Source of the DNA: Actinomycetospora sp. TBRC 11914
GTDB lineage: Bacteria > Actinomycetota > Actinomycetes > Mycobacteriales > Pseudonocardiaceae
NCBI RefSeq assembly: GCF_012933465.1
Contig: NZ_JABBND010000018.1
Span: 1 to 64,000, forward strand
Direction of reading: 5' to 3'
DNA: 64,000 nt
Shown here one piece after another: positions 47,653-56,460 of this stretch. Below the pieces are notes generated by a model. It was not told the DNA's origin and made no database searches. It was given only the letters and a program-made list of their open reading frames with translations. The translations under genes and the position numbers were made by a program. The first letter of the stretch is position 1, and each line of letters starts with the position of its first letter.

Positions 47653-48677
47653 AGATCGGCGTCGACAGCTTCGTCGCCAAGGTCACCGACCCCGACACCG
47701 AGCGGGTCGTCGGGCCGGTCGAGCGCTTCGCCCAGCTGCTCGAGGAGATCGAGACGGCCGACCGGGCCGGGCTCTACTCCTACGGCATCGGCGAGCACCA
47801 CCGCAGCGAGTACTACGACGCGGCACCCGCGGTGATCCTCGCGGCGGCCGCCGCCCGCACCGAGCGGATCCGGATGCGCTCGGCCGTCACGGTGCTGTCC
47901 GCGGCCGACCCGGTGCGGGTGTTCCAGGAGTACGCGACCGTCGACCTCATCAGCGGCGGGCGGGTGGAGCTCGTCGTCGGGCGCGGGTCGTTCATCGAGG
48001 CGTTCCCGCTGTTCGGGCTCGCGTTCGAGGACTACGACGAGCTCTTCACCGAGAAGCTCGACCTGCTCCTGGCGATCCGCGACCACGAGCGGGTCACGTG
48101 GTCGGGGAAGCACCGCCCGGCCCTGCGCGACCAGCCGGTCTACCCGCGGCCGGCGCAGGACCCGTTCCCGATCTGGGTCGGGGTCGGGGGCTCGCCGGAG
48201 TCGTTCGTGCGGGCGGGGGTGCTCGGCCTGCCGCTCATGGTCGCGATCATCGGCGGGGAGCCCCGGCAGTTCGCGCCGCTGATCGACCTCTACCGGCGGG
48301 CGGGGCGGGAGGCGGGCCACGACCCGGAGCAGCTGAAGGTCGGCCTGCACTGCTTCGGTTTCCTCGGCGACGACGTCGCGAAGGCCACCAACGCGTTCTG
48401 GCCCGGCTGGCAGGACATGTTCACGACGATCGCCGCCGAGCGCGGCGGCATGCCGCCGACCCGGCGGCAGTTCGACGCGACCCGCGGGCCGGACGGCGCG
48501 TACTTCGTCGGGGATCCCGACACCGTCGTCGCGAAGGCCCGACGGGTGTCCGAGCAGCTCGGCGGGGTCGACCGCATCAACCTGCAGATGACCAACCCGC
48601 GGCTGCGCCACGCCGACCTGCTGCACTCCATCGAGCTGCTCGGCACCGAGGTGGCGCCCAAGCTGGCCGATGCCTGA
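47649..48677 (+). CDS. LLM-class flavin-dependent oxidoreductase
   Basis: The 342-residue product is a luciferase-like TIM-barrel flavoprotein: GIGEHHRSEYYDAAPAVILAAAAARTERIRM, AVTVLSAADPVRVFQEYATVDLISGGRVELVVGRGSF and PIWVGVGGSPESFVRAG. It binds FMN or F420; the substrate is unknown. It starts within the htpG stop (GTGA) and its end overlaps the amidase gene by 8 bp, so the three may be co-translated, though a functional link to HtpG is not evident. Confidence 0.9.
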   Translation: MKIGVDSFVAKVTDPDTERVVGPVERFAQLLEEIETADRAGLYSYGIGEHHRSEYYDAAPAVILAAAAARTERIRMRSAVTVLSAADPVRVFQEYATVDLISGGRVELVVGRGSFIEAFPLFGLAFEDYDELFTEKLDLLLAIRDHERVTWSGKHRPALRDQPVYPRPAQDPFPIWVGVGGSPESFVRAGVLGLPLMVAIIGGEPRQFAPLIDLYRRAGREAGHDPEQLKVGLHCFGFLGDDVAKATNAFWPGWQDMFTTIAAERGGMPPTRRQFDATRGPDGAYFVGDPDTVVAKARRVSEQLGGVDRINLQMTNPRLRHADLLHSIELLGTEVAPKLADA

Positions 48678-49893
48678 GCTGCACGCGGTCGTCACCGCGC
48701 TCGACGAGCGCCCGGGCACGACGGGGCCGCTCGCCGGGTGGCGGGTCGGCGTCAAGGACAACGTCGCGGTCGCGGGGGTCCGCTCCACCCGGGCGTCGGC
48801 GTTCTTCGCCGAGCACGTCGCGGCGGCCGACGCCACGGTGGTGACGCGGCTCCGTGCCGCCGGGGCGGCGATCACCGCGACGCTGAACATGGCCGAGTTC
48901 GCGCTCGGGGTGACGTCGCAGAACTCGGTGCACGGCGGCGTGGTCAACCCGTGGGACCCGGACCGGATCCCCGGTGGGTCGAGCGGCGGGTCGGGTGCCG
49001 CGGTGGCGGCCGGCCTCGTCGACGCGGCGCTGGGCACCGACACCGGCGGCTCGGTGCGGCTCCCGGCGTCGATGTGCGGCGTCACCGGGCTGCGCCCGAC
49101 CTACGGCACCGTGCCCGAGGACGGCGTCTTCCCGTGCTGCCCGGAGACCGACGCCACCGGCCCGCTGACCCGCACCGCCCGCGACGCCGCGCTGGTCACC
49201 GCGGTCCTCGCCGGGCGGGAGCCGGTCGCCCCGGAGCCGCACCGGCCCGCCGTCGTCGGGATCCTCACCCTGCCCGGTGACGTCGACCCGGCGGTCACGG
49301 CGAGCGTCGAGGCGGCCGTCCGGGTCTTCGCCGACGGCGGCGCAACGCTTTGGGAGGTCACGGTGCCGCGGCTCGGGGAGGTCCGCGAGGATCTCTACAC
49401 GGTCGTCTACCACGACCTCGCGGCCCGGCACGCGCAGCGGCTGCGCGAGGCCCCGGAGCGCTTCCACCCGGACACGCTCACCCGGCTGCGTCTCGGGCTC
49501 GGGCTCACCACCGACGACCGCGAGCGGGCGCTCGAGCGGCTCGCCACGTTCCGCGCGGGGGTGGAGGACGCGCTGGCCGGGGCCGACGTCCTCGTGTCCC
49601 CGACGGTGCCGGTCGACGTGCCCCGGGTCGGCGCCGAGCCCGACGTCGTCGCCCTGACCAAGCGGGTCGGCGAGCTGACCGCGCCGTGGGCGGTCCACCG
49701 CGGGCCGACGCTCTCGGTCCCGGTGGGGCCGCACCCGGCGTCGGGCATGCCGGTCGGGATGCAGCTCACCGGCCGGCCGGGCGCCGACGACGCGGTGTGT
49801 GCGGCGGGGGCGTGGTTCCAGGAGCGCACCGACTGGCACGCGCAGCGTCCACCGTCACTCCCGTCGACGCCCTCGGCCGGGTCGGCGGTGTGA
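48670..49893 (+). CDS. Amidase-signature family hydrolase
   Basis: Hydrolyses an amide bond. The 407-residue product has the full Ser-cisSer-Lys triad: Lys29 (GVKDNV), cis-Ser104 ([10 protein letters not shown]) and nucleophile Ser128 ([11 protein letters not shown]), with the same spacing (75 and 24 residues) as fatty-acid amide hydrolase. It is shorter than GatA (about 490), and no gatB/gatC are adjacent, so it is unlikely to be the tRNA amidotransferase. ATG start inside the LLM gene. Confidence 0.92.
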   Translation: MPELHAVVTALDERPGTTGPLAGWRVGVKDNVAVAGVRSTRASAFFAEHVAAADATVVTRLRAAGAAITATLNMAEFALGVTSQNSVHGGVVNPWDPDRIPGGSSGGSGAAVAAGLVDAALGTDTGGSVRLPASMCGVTGLRPTYGTVPEDGVFPCCPETDATGPLTRTARDAALVTAVLAGREPVAPEPHRPAVVGILTLPGDVDPAVTASVEAAVRVFADGGATLWEVTVPRLGEVREDLYTVVYHDLAARHAQRLREAPERFHPDTLTRLRLGLGLTTDDRERALERLATFRAGVEDALAGADVLVSPTVPVDVPRVGAEPDVVALTKRVGELTAPWAVHRGPTLSVPVGPHPASGMPVGMQLTGRPGADDAVCAAGAWFQERTDWHAQRPPSLPSTPSAGSAV

Positions 49894-49909
49894 TCAGATG
49901 GGGTCCGTG

Positions 49910-50755
49910 ATGGACCCGACCGCCCTGCCCCCGGGCTTCGCCGACCAGCTGGCGGACTACACCGCGCGGGCCGCCGCACCGGTCGAGGCGAAGGTCGCGG
50001 CGTCGACGATCCTGCTGCGCGACGGCGCGGCCGGCGTCGAGGCCTTCCTGCTGCGCCGGCGCACGCAGATGGCGTTCGCGGGCGGGATGGTCGTCTTCCC
50101 CGGCGGCGGGGTGGACCCCCGCGACGCGACCGACGACGTCGGGTGGGCCGGCCCGCCGCCGTCGACGTGGGCGCAGCGCCTGGGTCTCGACGACGCCGCG
50201 GCCCGCGCCGTGGTGTGCGCGGCGATCCGGGAGACGTTCGAGGAGTCCGGGGTGCTGCTCGCCGGGCCGGACGAGGCCTCCGTCGTCGACGACACCTCCG
50301 GGGACGCCTGGGCCGAGGCCCGGCGGGCGCTGGAGGCGCGGGAGACCGCGTTCACCGACGTGCTGCGCGACCGGTCGCTGGTCCTGCGCACCGACCTGCT
50401 CCGGCCGTGGACCTGCTGGATCACCCCGGAGTTCGAGCCGCGGCGCTACCGCACCTTCTTCTTCGTGACGGCGAGCCCGGCCGGGCAGCACGCCGTGGCC
50501 GGCTCCACCGAGTCGGACGCGGCCGGGTGGCTGGGGGTCGGGGAGGCGCTCGACTCCGCGGGCGAGAGCGTCGCGATGCTCCCGCCGCAGTACTGCACGT
50601 TCCTCGAGCTCGGGCAGTACGCGACGGTGAGCGACGTCCTCGACGCGGCGGACCGGCCGATCCCCGACCCCGTCATGCCCGGCCTGGACACCGCGGCCGA
50701 GCCGGTCCGGCTGCTCCTGCCCGAGCGCTACGCCGCGCTGAACCGGACGGCCTGA
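49910..50755 (+). CDS. Nudix hydrolase
   Basis: The 281-residue product has a split Nudix box: GGGVDPRD, an insert of about 35 residues, then [16 protein letters not shown] with REx2EExG. This resembles NUDT7/19-type hydrolases acting on CoA derivatives or related nucleotides. The start could be the ATG at 49910 (GGGG upstream), or the ATG at 49898. It ends 7 bp from the convergent P450. Confidence 0.88.
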   Translation: MDPTALPPGFADQLADYTARAAAPVEAKVAASTILLRDGAAGVEAFLLRRRTQMAFAGGMVVFPGGGVDPRDATDDVGWAGPPPSTWAQRLGLDDAAARAVVCAAIRETFEESGVLLAGPDEASVVDDTSGDAWAEARRALEARETAFTDVLRDRSLVLRTDLLRPWTCWITPEFEPRRYRTFFFVTASPAGQHAVAGSTESDAAGWLGVGEALDSAGESVAMLPPQYCTFLELGQYATVSDVLDAADRPIPDPVMPGLDTAAEPVRLLLPERYAALNRTA

Positions 50756-50762
50756 CCCCTCC

Positions 50763-52010
50763 TCACCACGTCACGGGCAACGTCTCCACGCCGTGGATCA
50801 GCGCGTCGTGGCGGTACTCGAGCTCGGCCGGGTCCGCCGCGAGCGCGAGGTCCGGGAAGCGCCGCAGCAGCGCCGAGAACGCGATCCGCAGCTCGATGCG
50901 GGCGAGCGGGGCGCCGAGGCAGTGGTGGATGCCGTAGCCGAACGCGACGTGGGGGAGCGGCTCCCGGGCCAGGTCGAGGTGCTCCAGGTCGCCCGCCGCC
51001 AGCGCGGGGTCGCGGTTGGCGGCGCACAGCGACGCGGTCACCATCGTGCCGGCCGGAATCTCGTGGGTCCCGACGACGACGTCGCGGGTCGCCATCCGCG
51101 GGAACCCGGCGGACACCGGGGAGACCAGCCGCAGCAGTTCCTCGACCGCCCGGGACAGCGGTGCCGGGTCCGGGGCGTCGACGGCGGCGCGCATCAGGGC
51201 CATCTGGGCCGGGTCGCGCAGCAGTTCGAGGGCGCCGAGGGCGATGACGTTGGACGTGGTCTCGTGGCCGGCCACCAGGAGCAGGTTGGCGAGCCCGGCG
51301 AGCTCCTCGTCGTCGATGCCGCCCTCGGCCGCGGGCCGGTCGCCGTGCTCGCGGACGAGCATCCCGATGAGGTCGTCGCCGGGGTCGCGCCGGGCCCGTG
51401 CCACCAGCGTCCCCATGTAGGCCCGGGAGGCGATGATGACCTCGGAGCGCTCGGTGGGGGTGAGGTCGGAGCGCAGCGTGCGGAACGCCCGCTCCTGGAA
51501 CCCGTCGCGGTCGGCGTAGGGCACGCCGAGCAGCTCGCAGATCACCAGCGACGGGACCGGCAGGGCGAAGCCGGCGACGAGGTCCGCCGGGGGACCGACG
51601 GCCGCCATGGCGGTGAGGGCGTCGTCGACGATCGCCGTGACCCGCGGTTCGAGCGCCCGCATCGCCCGCACCGTGAACCGGCGGGTGAGCATGCGGCGCA
51701 GCCGGGTGTGGTCCGGCGGGTCGAGCGCGAGCAGCATCCCGCTGCGTCGCCGGTGCATCTCGGCGGGGGTGAGCTCCGCGGCGAAGCCGGGCGGCGGTGG
51801 CACCGCCTCGAAGCCGAAGGCGGGGTCGCCGTGGACGGCGCGGGCGTCCTCGAACCCCGCGACCAGCTGGGCCCGGTGACCGGCGAGCGTCGTCACCGGG
51901 CAGACGTCGTCGTGCTCCCGCAGGGCCGTGACCGCCGGGTCCGGGTCGAGCCCGTCCCGGCGCAGGCCGAGCGGGGGCGGGGCGGGGGCGACGTCCGGCT
52001 CGGTGGTCAC
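50763..52010 (-). CDS. Cytochrome P450 (CYP), lone gene
   Basis: Heme monooxygenase of about 415 residues. The oxygen-activation helix is LLVAGHETTSN, the ExxR motif EELLR, and the heme-ligand loop FGYGIHHCLGAPLAR. Typical soluble actinobacterial class needing separate ferredoxin; no redox partner is encoded here. The GTG at 52010 follows AGGG at 7 nt; the ATG at 52028 is a possible alternative. The enoyl-CoA hydratase gene ends 50 bp upstream. Confidence 0.93.
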   Translation of the reverse strand: MTTEPDVAPAPPPLGLRRDGLDPDPAVTALREHDDVCPVTTLAGHRAQLVAGFEDARAVHGDPAFGFEAVPPPPGFAAELTPAEMHRRRSGMLLALDPPDHTRLRRMLTRRFTVRAMRALEPRVTAIVDDALTAMAAVGPPADLVAGFALPVPSLVICELLGVPYADRDGFQERAFRTLRSDLTPTERSEVIIASRAYMGTLVARARRDPGDDLIGMLVREHGDRPAAEGGIDDEELAGLANLLLVAGHETTSNVIALGALELLRDPAQMALMRAAVDAPDPAPLSRAVEELLRLVSPVSAGFPRMATRDVVVGTHEIPAGTMVTASLCAANRDPALAAGDLEHLDLAREPLPHVAFGYGIHHCLGAPLARIELRIAFSALLRRFPDLALAADPAELEYRHDALIHGVETLPVTW

Positions 52011-52059
52011 CCCGCGACCCTGCTCCATCCACCCCGGGGAACGGAAGAGCACTCCCGGC

Positions 52060-52851
52060 TCATGCTCCCCGGAAGACGGGACGGCGCTTCTCGAAGAACG
52101 CGTCGTTGCCCTCGGCGAAGTCGGCGGTCTCGAAGAGCCCGACCTGGACGGCCTCCTCGGCGTGCAGGGTGTCGGCCAGGGTCGCCGGCGGGTCCGCCAG
52201 CAGCCGCTTGGTGGCCGCCAGCGCCAGCGGCGCGGCGGTGGCGAGCTCCGCGGCCACCGCGTGGGCCGCCGCGAGGGCCCCGCCGTCGTCGGCGAGCTCG
52301 TCGACGAGCCCGAGGGCGTGGGCCTCCTCGGCGCCGACGAGGGCGCCCCGCAGCAGCAGGCGGCGGGCCGGTCCCGGCCCGACCCGGCGGGGGAGCGTCC
52401 AGTGCAGGCCCGAGTCGGCCACCAGGCCGATGCGCCCGAAGATCGCCCCGAACCGCGCGGAGCGACCCGCGACGACGTAGTCGCAGGCCGCCGCGAGCGA
52501 GGTGCCGGCGCCGACCGCGGCACCCTCGACGGCGGCCACCACCGGCAGCGGGCCCTCGACGAGCAGCGAGATGACGTCCGCGACGAGGTGGAGCCGGTCG
52601 CGGGCGTCGGCCCGGTCGTTCCGCGGCATCGAGGCCAGGTCACCGCCCGAGCTGAAGGCCGTCCCGGCACCGGTGACGACGAGCGCGCGGCACGTCGGGT
52701 CGGCGTGGGCGGCCTCGAGGGCGGCCCGCAGCTCGCGACGCAGCGGCACACTCAGCGGGTTGCGCCGGCCCGGCTCGTTGAGCGTGAACGTCCGGACCGG
52801 GCCGTCGTCGTCGACGAGGACGAACGGGCCGGACGGCATGCGGTCGGTCAT
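52060..52851 (-). CDS. Enoyl-CoA hydratase/isomerase family protein
   Basis: Crotonase-fold enzyme of 263 residues. The oxyanion-hole segments are AFSSGGDLASMP and VEGAAVGAGTSLAAACDYVVAG. The usual catalytic glutamate position in GLVADSGLHWTLPR carries Asp/Ser, and the first Glu position is Met/Pro, so classical hydratase chemistry is uncertain; it may be an isomerase or hydrolase variant. Clear ATG. Possibly co-transcribed with the P450. Confidence 0.88.
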   Translation of the reverse strand: MTDRMPSGPFVLVDDDGPVRTFTLNEPGRRNPLSVPLRRELRAALEAAHADPTCRALVVTGAGTAFSSGGDLASMPRNDRADARDRLHLVADVISLLVEGPLPVVAAVEGAAVGAGTSLAAACDYVVAGRSARFGAIFGRIGLVADSGLHWTLPRRVGPGPARRLLLRGALVGAEEAHALGLVDELADDGGALAAAHAVAAELATAAPLALAATKRLLADPPATLADTLHAEEAVQVGLFETADFAEGNDAFFEKRRPVFRGA

Positions 52852-52888
52852 GGCGTCATCATCGCGCCCGTCCCGATCTCCGGCCCGG

Positions 52889-53992
52889 TCACTCGGGAGC
52901 GCTGCGGCCCTCCCGCAGGTGCTCGAGCGAGGTGCCGTAGCGCTCCAGCACGGCCGCCCGGACGTCCGGGTCGTTGCGGGGCACCGGCTCGATGAAGACC
53001 TGGTCCAGGTCGTGGAAACGGTCGTGCAGTTCGTTGTCGAGGCGCACGCAGGCACGCTCCAGGTCGCCGGCCGACAGGTCGTCGACGAAGTCGACCCGGG
53101 CGCAGAGCAGCACCGAGTCGGTGCCGGTGAGCATGGACTGCAGATCCACGACGGACACCACCTCCGGGGCGGAGTCGAGGTGGTCGAACACCGCGCGCAG
53201 CACCCGCGGCTCCGCGGAGCGCCCGATGAGCAGCGCCTTGTTGGAGCTGCCCAGCGAGTAGGCGACCCCGGCCAGCAGCAGCCCGATCATGATGGAGGCG
53301 ATGCCGTCCCACACCGACGAGCCGGTCATCCGGTGCAGCGCGACCCCGATCGCCGCGAACGCCAGGCCGATGAGGGCCGCGCTGTCCTCGAAGAGCACGC
53401 TCTTGACGGTGGGGTCGTCGGAGAGCGCGAGGTAGCGGCGCAGCGAGAGTCGCAGCTCCCGCTTCTCCCGCCACACCTGACGGACCGCCTGTTGCCAGGA
53501 GGTGCCCTCGATCAGCGCCGAGAGCCCGAGGACCGCGAACGCCACCCACGCGTACTGCTCCTCGGCCGGGTCCGGCGGGTTCTCGATGATCGTCCGGATG
53601 CCCTCGTAGATCGAGTAGGTGGCGCCGGTGACGAAGACCGAGACCGCGGCGATCATCGACCAGAAGAAGCGCTCCTTGCCGTAGCCGAAGGGGTGCGCGC
53701 GGTCGGGACGGCGCACCGAGCGGCGCAGCGCGGTGAACAGGAGCACCTCGGTGGTGCAGTCCGCCACCGAGTGCGCGGCCTCGGCGAGCATCGCCGACGA
53801 CCCCGTGAGCAGCCCCGCCACGAGCTTGAGCGCGCCGACCAGGGCGTTGGCGGCGAAGGCGAGGACGACCGAGAGGGTGCTCTGCCCCGACGACGACTCC
53901 TCCTCGTCGCGACCCTCGTCGGTGGGGTCCTCCGGCTCGGGCCCGGTGGTGGCCTCCTCGTCGGTCTGGGACTTCGGGGGGCCGACGGCCAT
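52889..53992 (-). CDS. Cation diffusion facilitator (CDF) metal transporter
   Basis: The 367-residue product has an acidic N-terminus (1-40), six membrane helices and a cytoplasmic C-terminal domain. The first metal site is AEAAHSVADCTTE; the helix-5 site is FEDSAALIGL. This pattern resembles the SLC30A9/ZnT9-like branch, so zinc is likely but unproven. ATG start at 53992. It is divergent from the SRPBCC operon. Confidence 0.9.
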   Translation of the reverse strand: MAVGPPKSQTDEEATTGPEPEDPTDEGRDEEESSSGQSTLSVVLAFAANALVGALKLVAGLLTGSSAMLAEAAHSVADCTTEVLLFTALRRSVRRPDRAHPFGYGKERFFWSMIAAVSVFVTGATYSIYEGIRTIIENPPDPAEEQYAWVAFAVLGLSALIEGTSWQQAVRQVWREKRELRLSLRRYLALSDDPTVKSVLFEDSAALIGLAFAAIGVALHRMTGSSVWDGIASIMIGLLLAGVAYSLGSSNKALLIGRSAEPRVLRAVFDHLDSAPEVVSVVDLQSMLTGTDSVLLCARVDFVDDLSAGDLERACVRLDNELHDRFHDLDQVFIEPVPRNDPDVRAAVLERYGTSLEHLREGRSAPE

Positions 53993-54089
53993 GGGTGTTC
54001 TCCTCCTGTCCGGGGCGTTCGTCCGCGGAGACCGCTCTACCCGTTGCCGGCGGGGCGCACGCGGCCGCGAGGAAACGTCTCGGTCGGCC

Positions 54090-54116
54090 TTGACGCAACC
54101 GCACGGTTGCCATAAT
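54090..54116 (+). promoter_or_regulatory. Sigma-70-type promoter of the SRPBCC-ArsR-DUF899 operon
   Basis: TTGACG (-35) and CATAAT (-10), with 15 bp between or 17 if the -10 is read as TAATTT. This is unusually AT-rich for the window. The 15-bp interval is occupied by the first operator dyad. Confidence 0.6.
54095..54110. promoter_or_regulatory. Operator dyad 1 for the ArsR-type regulator
   Basis: GCAACCGCACGGTTGC, perfect 6-bp arms around GCAC, lying between the -35 and -10 elements. It shares the half-site GCAAC with the second dyad at 54121. Predicted to be bound by the ArsR protein encoded at 54584. Confidence 0.65.
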
Positions 54117-54120
54117 TTGA

Positions 54121-54142
54121 GTAGCAACCCGATAGTTGCTAC
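54121..54142. promoter_or_regulatory. Operator dyad 2 for the ArsR-type regulator
   Basis: Perfect 8-bp arms GTAGCAAC and GTTGCTAC around CCGATA, just downstream of the -10 and ending 11 bp before the first ATG. Same GCAAC half-site as dyad 1. Confidence 0.65.
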
Positions 54143-54153
54143 CGGAGGTTCTG

Positions 54154-54594
54154 ATGGGGTTCCCCGACCGGATCGAACGGACGATGGAGCTCGCCCATCC
54201 GCCATCGCGGGTGTGGGCCGCGCTGACCACCGCCGAGGGCCTCGCCGCCTGGTTCGGGGACCGGGCCGAGATCGACCTGCGCCCCGGCGGCGCGGGCACC
54301 CTGACCTGGACCGCCGAGGGCCACCGCCAGGACCTGCGGATCGAGCGGGTCGAGGAGCCCCGGGTCTTCGGCTTCACGTGGCGCATCGACGGCCTGCCCG
54401 AGGACGACCCGCGGCGGACCTACGTCGAGTTCGTCCTCGAGCCGACCCCGACCGGCACCCGGCTTCACCTCACCGAGAGCGGCTTCGCCCAGCTCGGTCC
54501 CGACGAGCACGGCGCGCACGCGGGCAACACCCGGGGCTGGGCCCACGAGCTCGGCGAGCTCGCCGCGCACCTCGACGCCGTCCATGCCGCCTGA
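54154..54594 (+). CDS. SRPBCC (AHSA1/START-like) protein
   Basis: The 146-residue product has the AHSA1 pattern ERTMELAHPPSRVWAALTTAEGLAAWFGD, GTLTWTAEGHRQDLRIERVEEPRVFGFTW and a C-terminal helix GWAHELGELAAHL. It binds a hydrophobic ligand in a helix-grip fold. The ATG at 54154 follows GGAGG at 5 nt; a longer frame from 54136 would start inside the operator. Its end overlaps the ArsR gene by 11 bp. Confidence 0.92.
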   Translation: MGFPDRIERTMELAHPPSRVWAALTTAEGLAAWFGDRAEIDLRPGGAGTLTWTAEGHRQDLRIERVEEPRVFGFTWRIDGLPEDDPRRTYVEFVLEPTPTGTRLHLTESGFAQLGPDEHGAHAGNTRGWAHELGELAAHLDAVHAA

Positions 54595-54967
54595 GCCGAC
54601 CGACCACGGCGGGTCCGGCGACGGCGAGGCGCTCGCCGCCGCGGTCTTCGCCGCGCTCGCCGACCCTACGCGGCGCGCCATTCTCGCCGACCTCGCCGTC
54701 CACGGTCCGTCGACGGCCACCGACCTCGCCGGTCGTCTCCCGATCTCCCGCCAGGCGGTGACCAAGCACCTCGACCGGCTGGCGGAGACCGGCCTCGTCA
54801 CCGTCGAGCCGGGGGAGCGCCGCCGGATCCGCCACCGCGTCGACTCGCGCCCGATGCGGGTCGCCCAGCGCTGGCTCGCCGCGCTCGCCCGCGACTGGGA
54901 CGGCCCGCTCGCCGCCCTGTCCGACCACCTCGACCAGACCCACCATCTCGACCAGGAGGAGCCATGA
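54584..54967 (+). CDS. ArsR-family winged-helix transcriptional regulator
   Basis: The 127-residue product has a winged helix with FAALADPTRRAILADLAVHGPSTATDLAGRLPISRQAVTKHLDRLAETGLV (about 22-72). There are no metal-binding cysteines, so it senses something other than a soft metal. SRPBCC-ArsR pairs are common in actinobacteria and normally autoregulated. The two GCAAC dyads upstream of the operon are its likely sites. Overlaps both neighbours. Confidence 0.92.
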   Translation: MPPEPTDHGGSGDGEALAAAVFAALADPTRRAILADLAVHGPSTATDLAGRLPISRQAVTKHLDRLAETGLVTVEPGERRRIRHRVDSRPMRVAQRWLAALARDWDGPLAALSDHLDQTHHLDQEEP

Positions 54968-55671
54968 CCCTGCCGATCGTCGTCGACGCCGCCGAGTGGG
55001 AACGCGCCCGCGCCGACCTGCTCGCCGCCGAGAAGGAGCTCACCCGGGCCCGCGACGCGCTCGCCGCCCGACGTCGTCGCCTCCCGATGACGCCGTTCCC
55101 CGCCCACCAGGTCTTCACCACGCCGGACGGTCCGCGGACGCTGGTCGACCTCTTCGAGGGCCGGGGGATCCTGGTCGTCTACCAGTTCATGGACCGGGGG
55201 CCCGACCGGTACTGCGGGGGCTGCACCTGGTTCACCGACAACGTCCCCGCCAGTGCCCCCCGGCTGCTGGCCGAGCACGACGCCACCTGGTGGCACATCA
55301 CCGACATGCCCCTCGAGCAGGCGCAGCACTACTGGCGGGAGCGGGGCTGGACGCTCCCGGTGGCGTCGTCGCGGGGCACGTCCTTCTCGGCCGACACCGG
55401 GGCCGGCGAGGGCTTCGGCTTCTCGGTGTTCGTGCGCGACGGCGACGCGGTGTACCGCAGCTACGCGACCACCGGGCGGGGCATCGAGCACCTCGCGTTC
55501 GTGACGAGCCTGCTCGACCTCACCCCGAACGGCCGTGGGGAGGACTGGGAGGACTCGCCGCCGGGTCGTCCGCAGGTCCCGGCGGTGGTGATGCCGAACG
55601 TGCTGACGACCGACGACGTGGCGACCAGCTTCGGCCGCTTCCGGCGGGCGGGCGCACCCACGGGAGCGTGA
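54964..55671 (+). CDS. DUF899 thioredoxin-like protein
   Basis: The 235-residue product belongs to the DUF899 thioredoxin-fold family: EKELTRARDALAARRRRLPM, FEGRGILVVYQFM, the Cys pair YCGGCTWFTDN (near residues 85-88), FGFSVFVRDGDAVYRSYATTGRG. Its ATG overlaps the arsR stop by 4 bp, so it is the third gene of the regulated operon. Redox role likely, substrate unknown. Its last 150 bp overlap the convergent YwaF-like gene. Confidence 0.9.
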   Translation: MTLPIVVDAAEWERARADLLAAEKELTRARDALAARRRRLPMTPFPAHQVFTTPDGPRTLVDLFEGRGILVVYQFMDRGPDRYCGGCTWFTDNVPASAPRLLAEHDATWWHITDMPLEQAQHYWRERGWTLPVASSRGTSFSADTGAGEGFGFSVFVRDGDAVYRSYATTGRGIEHLAFVTSLLDLTPNGRGEDWEDSPPGRPQVPAVVMPNVLTTDDVATSFGRFRRAGAPTGA

Positions 55672-56347
55672 TCAGCGCCCACACCCCGACGACGAGGGCC
55701 GCCTCGGCGAGCAGGTACCAGGGCCACGGCCCGAGCAGGTCGAGCAGCGACGCCGTCTCGGGCTTGTGGTCCAGGTAGCCGTAGTTCGCGCCGGCGAGCA
55801 CGTTGACGACCTGGGCCGGCACCGCCCAGCACACCGTCGCGAGCAGCGCGAACCGGTAGTCGTGCCACGTCGGGTGCCGCCGCAGGCCCCAGGTCAGGAG
55901 GACCGCGATCCACACGACGAGGACGTGGTCGGCGAAGAACACCAGGAACGACGGCGCCGGGAAGTCGCCGCCGCCCAGGGCCGGCGTGAGCAGGGCCTGG
56001 ACGGAGAGCGTGAGCCCCCAGTAGTAGGTCAGCGCCGTCGCCCACCGGTGCCCGGAGACGACCGCCCACGCCGCGGCGTAGGGCGCGAGATCCGAGAGCT
56101 GCAGCGGCAGGGTGGTGCCCGGGTGGGCCGGGTCGAACGCCACGACCTGGTAGCCGAGGGTCACGAGCGCGAGCGCCCCGGCGAGGACGAGCCCGGACGC
56201 CCGGACCGTCCGCGCGTCGCCGCGGCGAGCGAGCTCGACGAGGCCGATCGCGCCGAGGACCGTCAGGGTCAGGACGGTCAGGTGCGAGGTCCCCCACGGC
56301 AGGAAGACGCTGGTGGCAGGGGGCACGGCGGCGTGCACACGGGGCAT
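55520..56347 (-). CDS. TMEM164/YwaF-family membrane protein
   Basis: The 275-residue product has about seven membrane helices with the family sequences HPGTTLPLQLSDLAPYAAAWAV, YYWGLTLSVQALLTPALGGGDFP, FFADHVLVVWIAV and VLAGANYGYLDHKPETASLLDLLGPWPWYL. The natural fold ends near WALITLPWV; the remaining 50 residues are a Pro/Ser/Arg-rich extension antisense to DUF899 and may be fortuitous. ATG start. Related human TMEM164 is an acyltransferase; activity here is unknown. Confidence 0.85.
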   Translation of the reverse strand: MPRVHAAVPPATSVFLPWGTSHLTVLTLTVLGAIGLVELARRGDARTVRASGLVLAGALALVTLGYQVVAFDPAHPGTTLPLQLSDLAPYAAAWAVVSGHRWATALTYYWGLTLSVQALLTPALGGGDFPAPSFLVFFADHVLVVWIAVLLTWGLRRHPTWHDYRFALLATVCWAVPAQVVNVLAGANYGYLDHKPETASLLDLLGPWPWYLLAEAALVVGVWALITLPWVRPPAGSGRSWSPRRRSSARSASPPPGPADDPAASPPSPPHGRSG

Positions 56348-56441
56348 CGTCCTCGCCCCGCGCCCCCGAGGGGAAGGCGGCCGAGTTTCACTCGTCCGGC
56401 CCAGTGCCGGATGTCTGGATCCGGCCGTGACTGTCGGGGGG

Positions 56442-56457
56442 TCGAACTAGTGTTCGA
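56442..56457. promoter_or_regulatory. SOS box (LexA site)
   Basis: TCGAACTAGTGTTCGA is a perfect match to the mycobacterial/actinobacterial LexA consensus TCGAAC-N4-GTTCGA, ending 3 nt before the ATG of the DUF222-HNH gene. TAGTGT inside it is a plausible -10, which would make the mRNA leaderless. Confidence 0.8.
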
Positions 56458-56460
56458 TGC

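Noticed and set aside
48670..49893. GatA subunit of the tRNA amidotransferase
   Set aside because: Too short and without gatB or gatC neighbours; kept as a general amidase-signature hydrolase.
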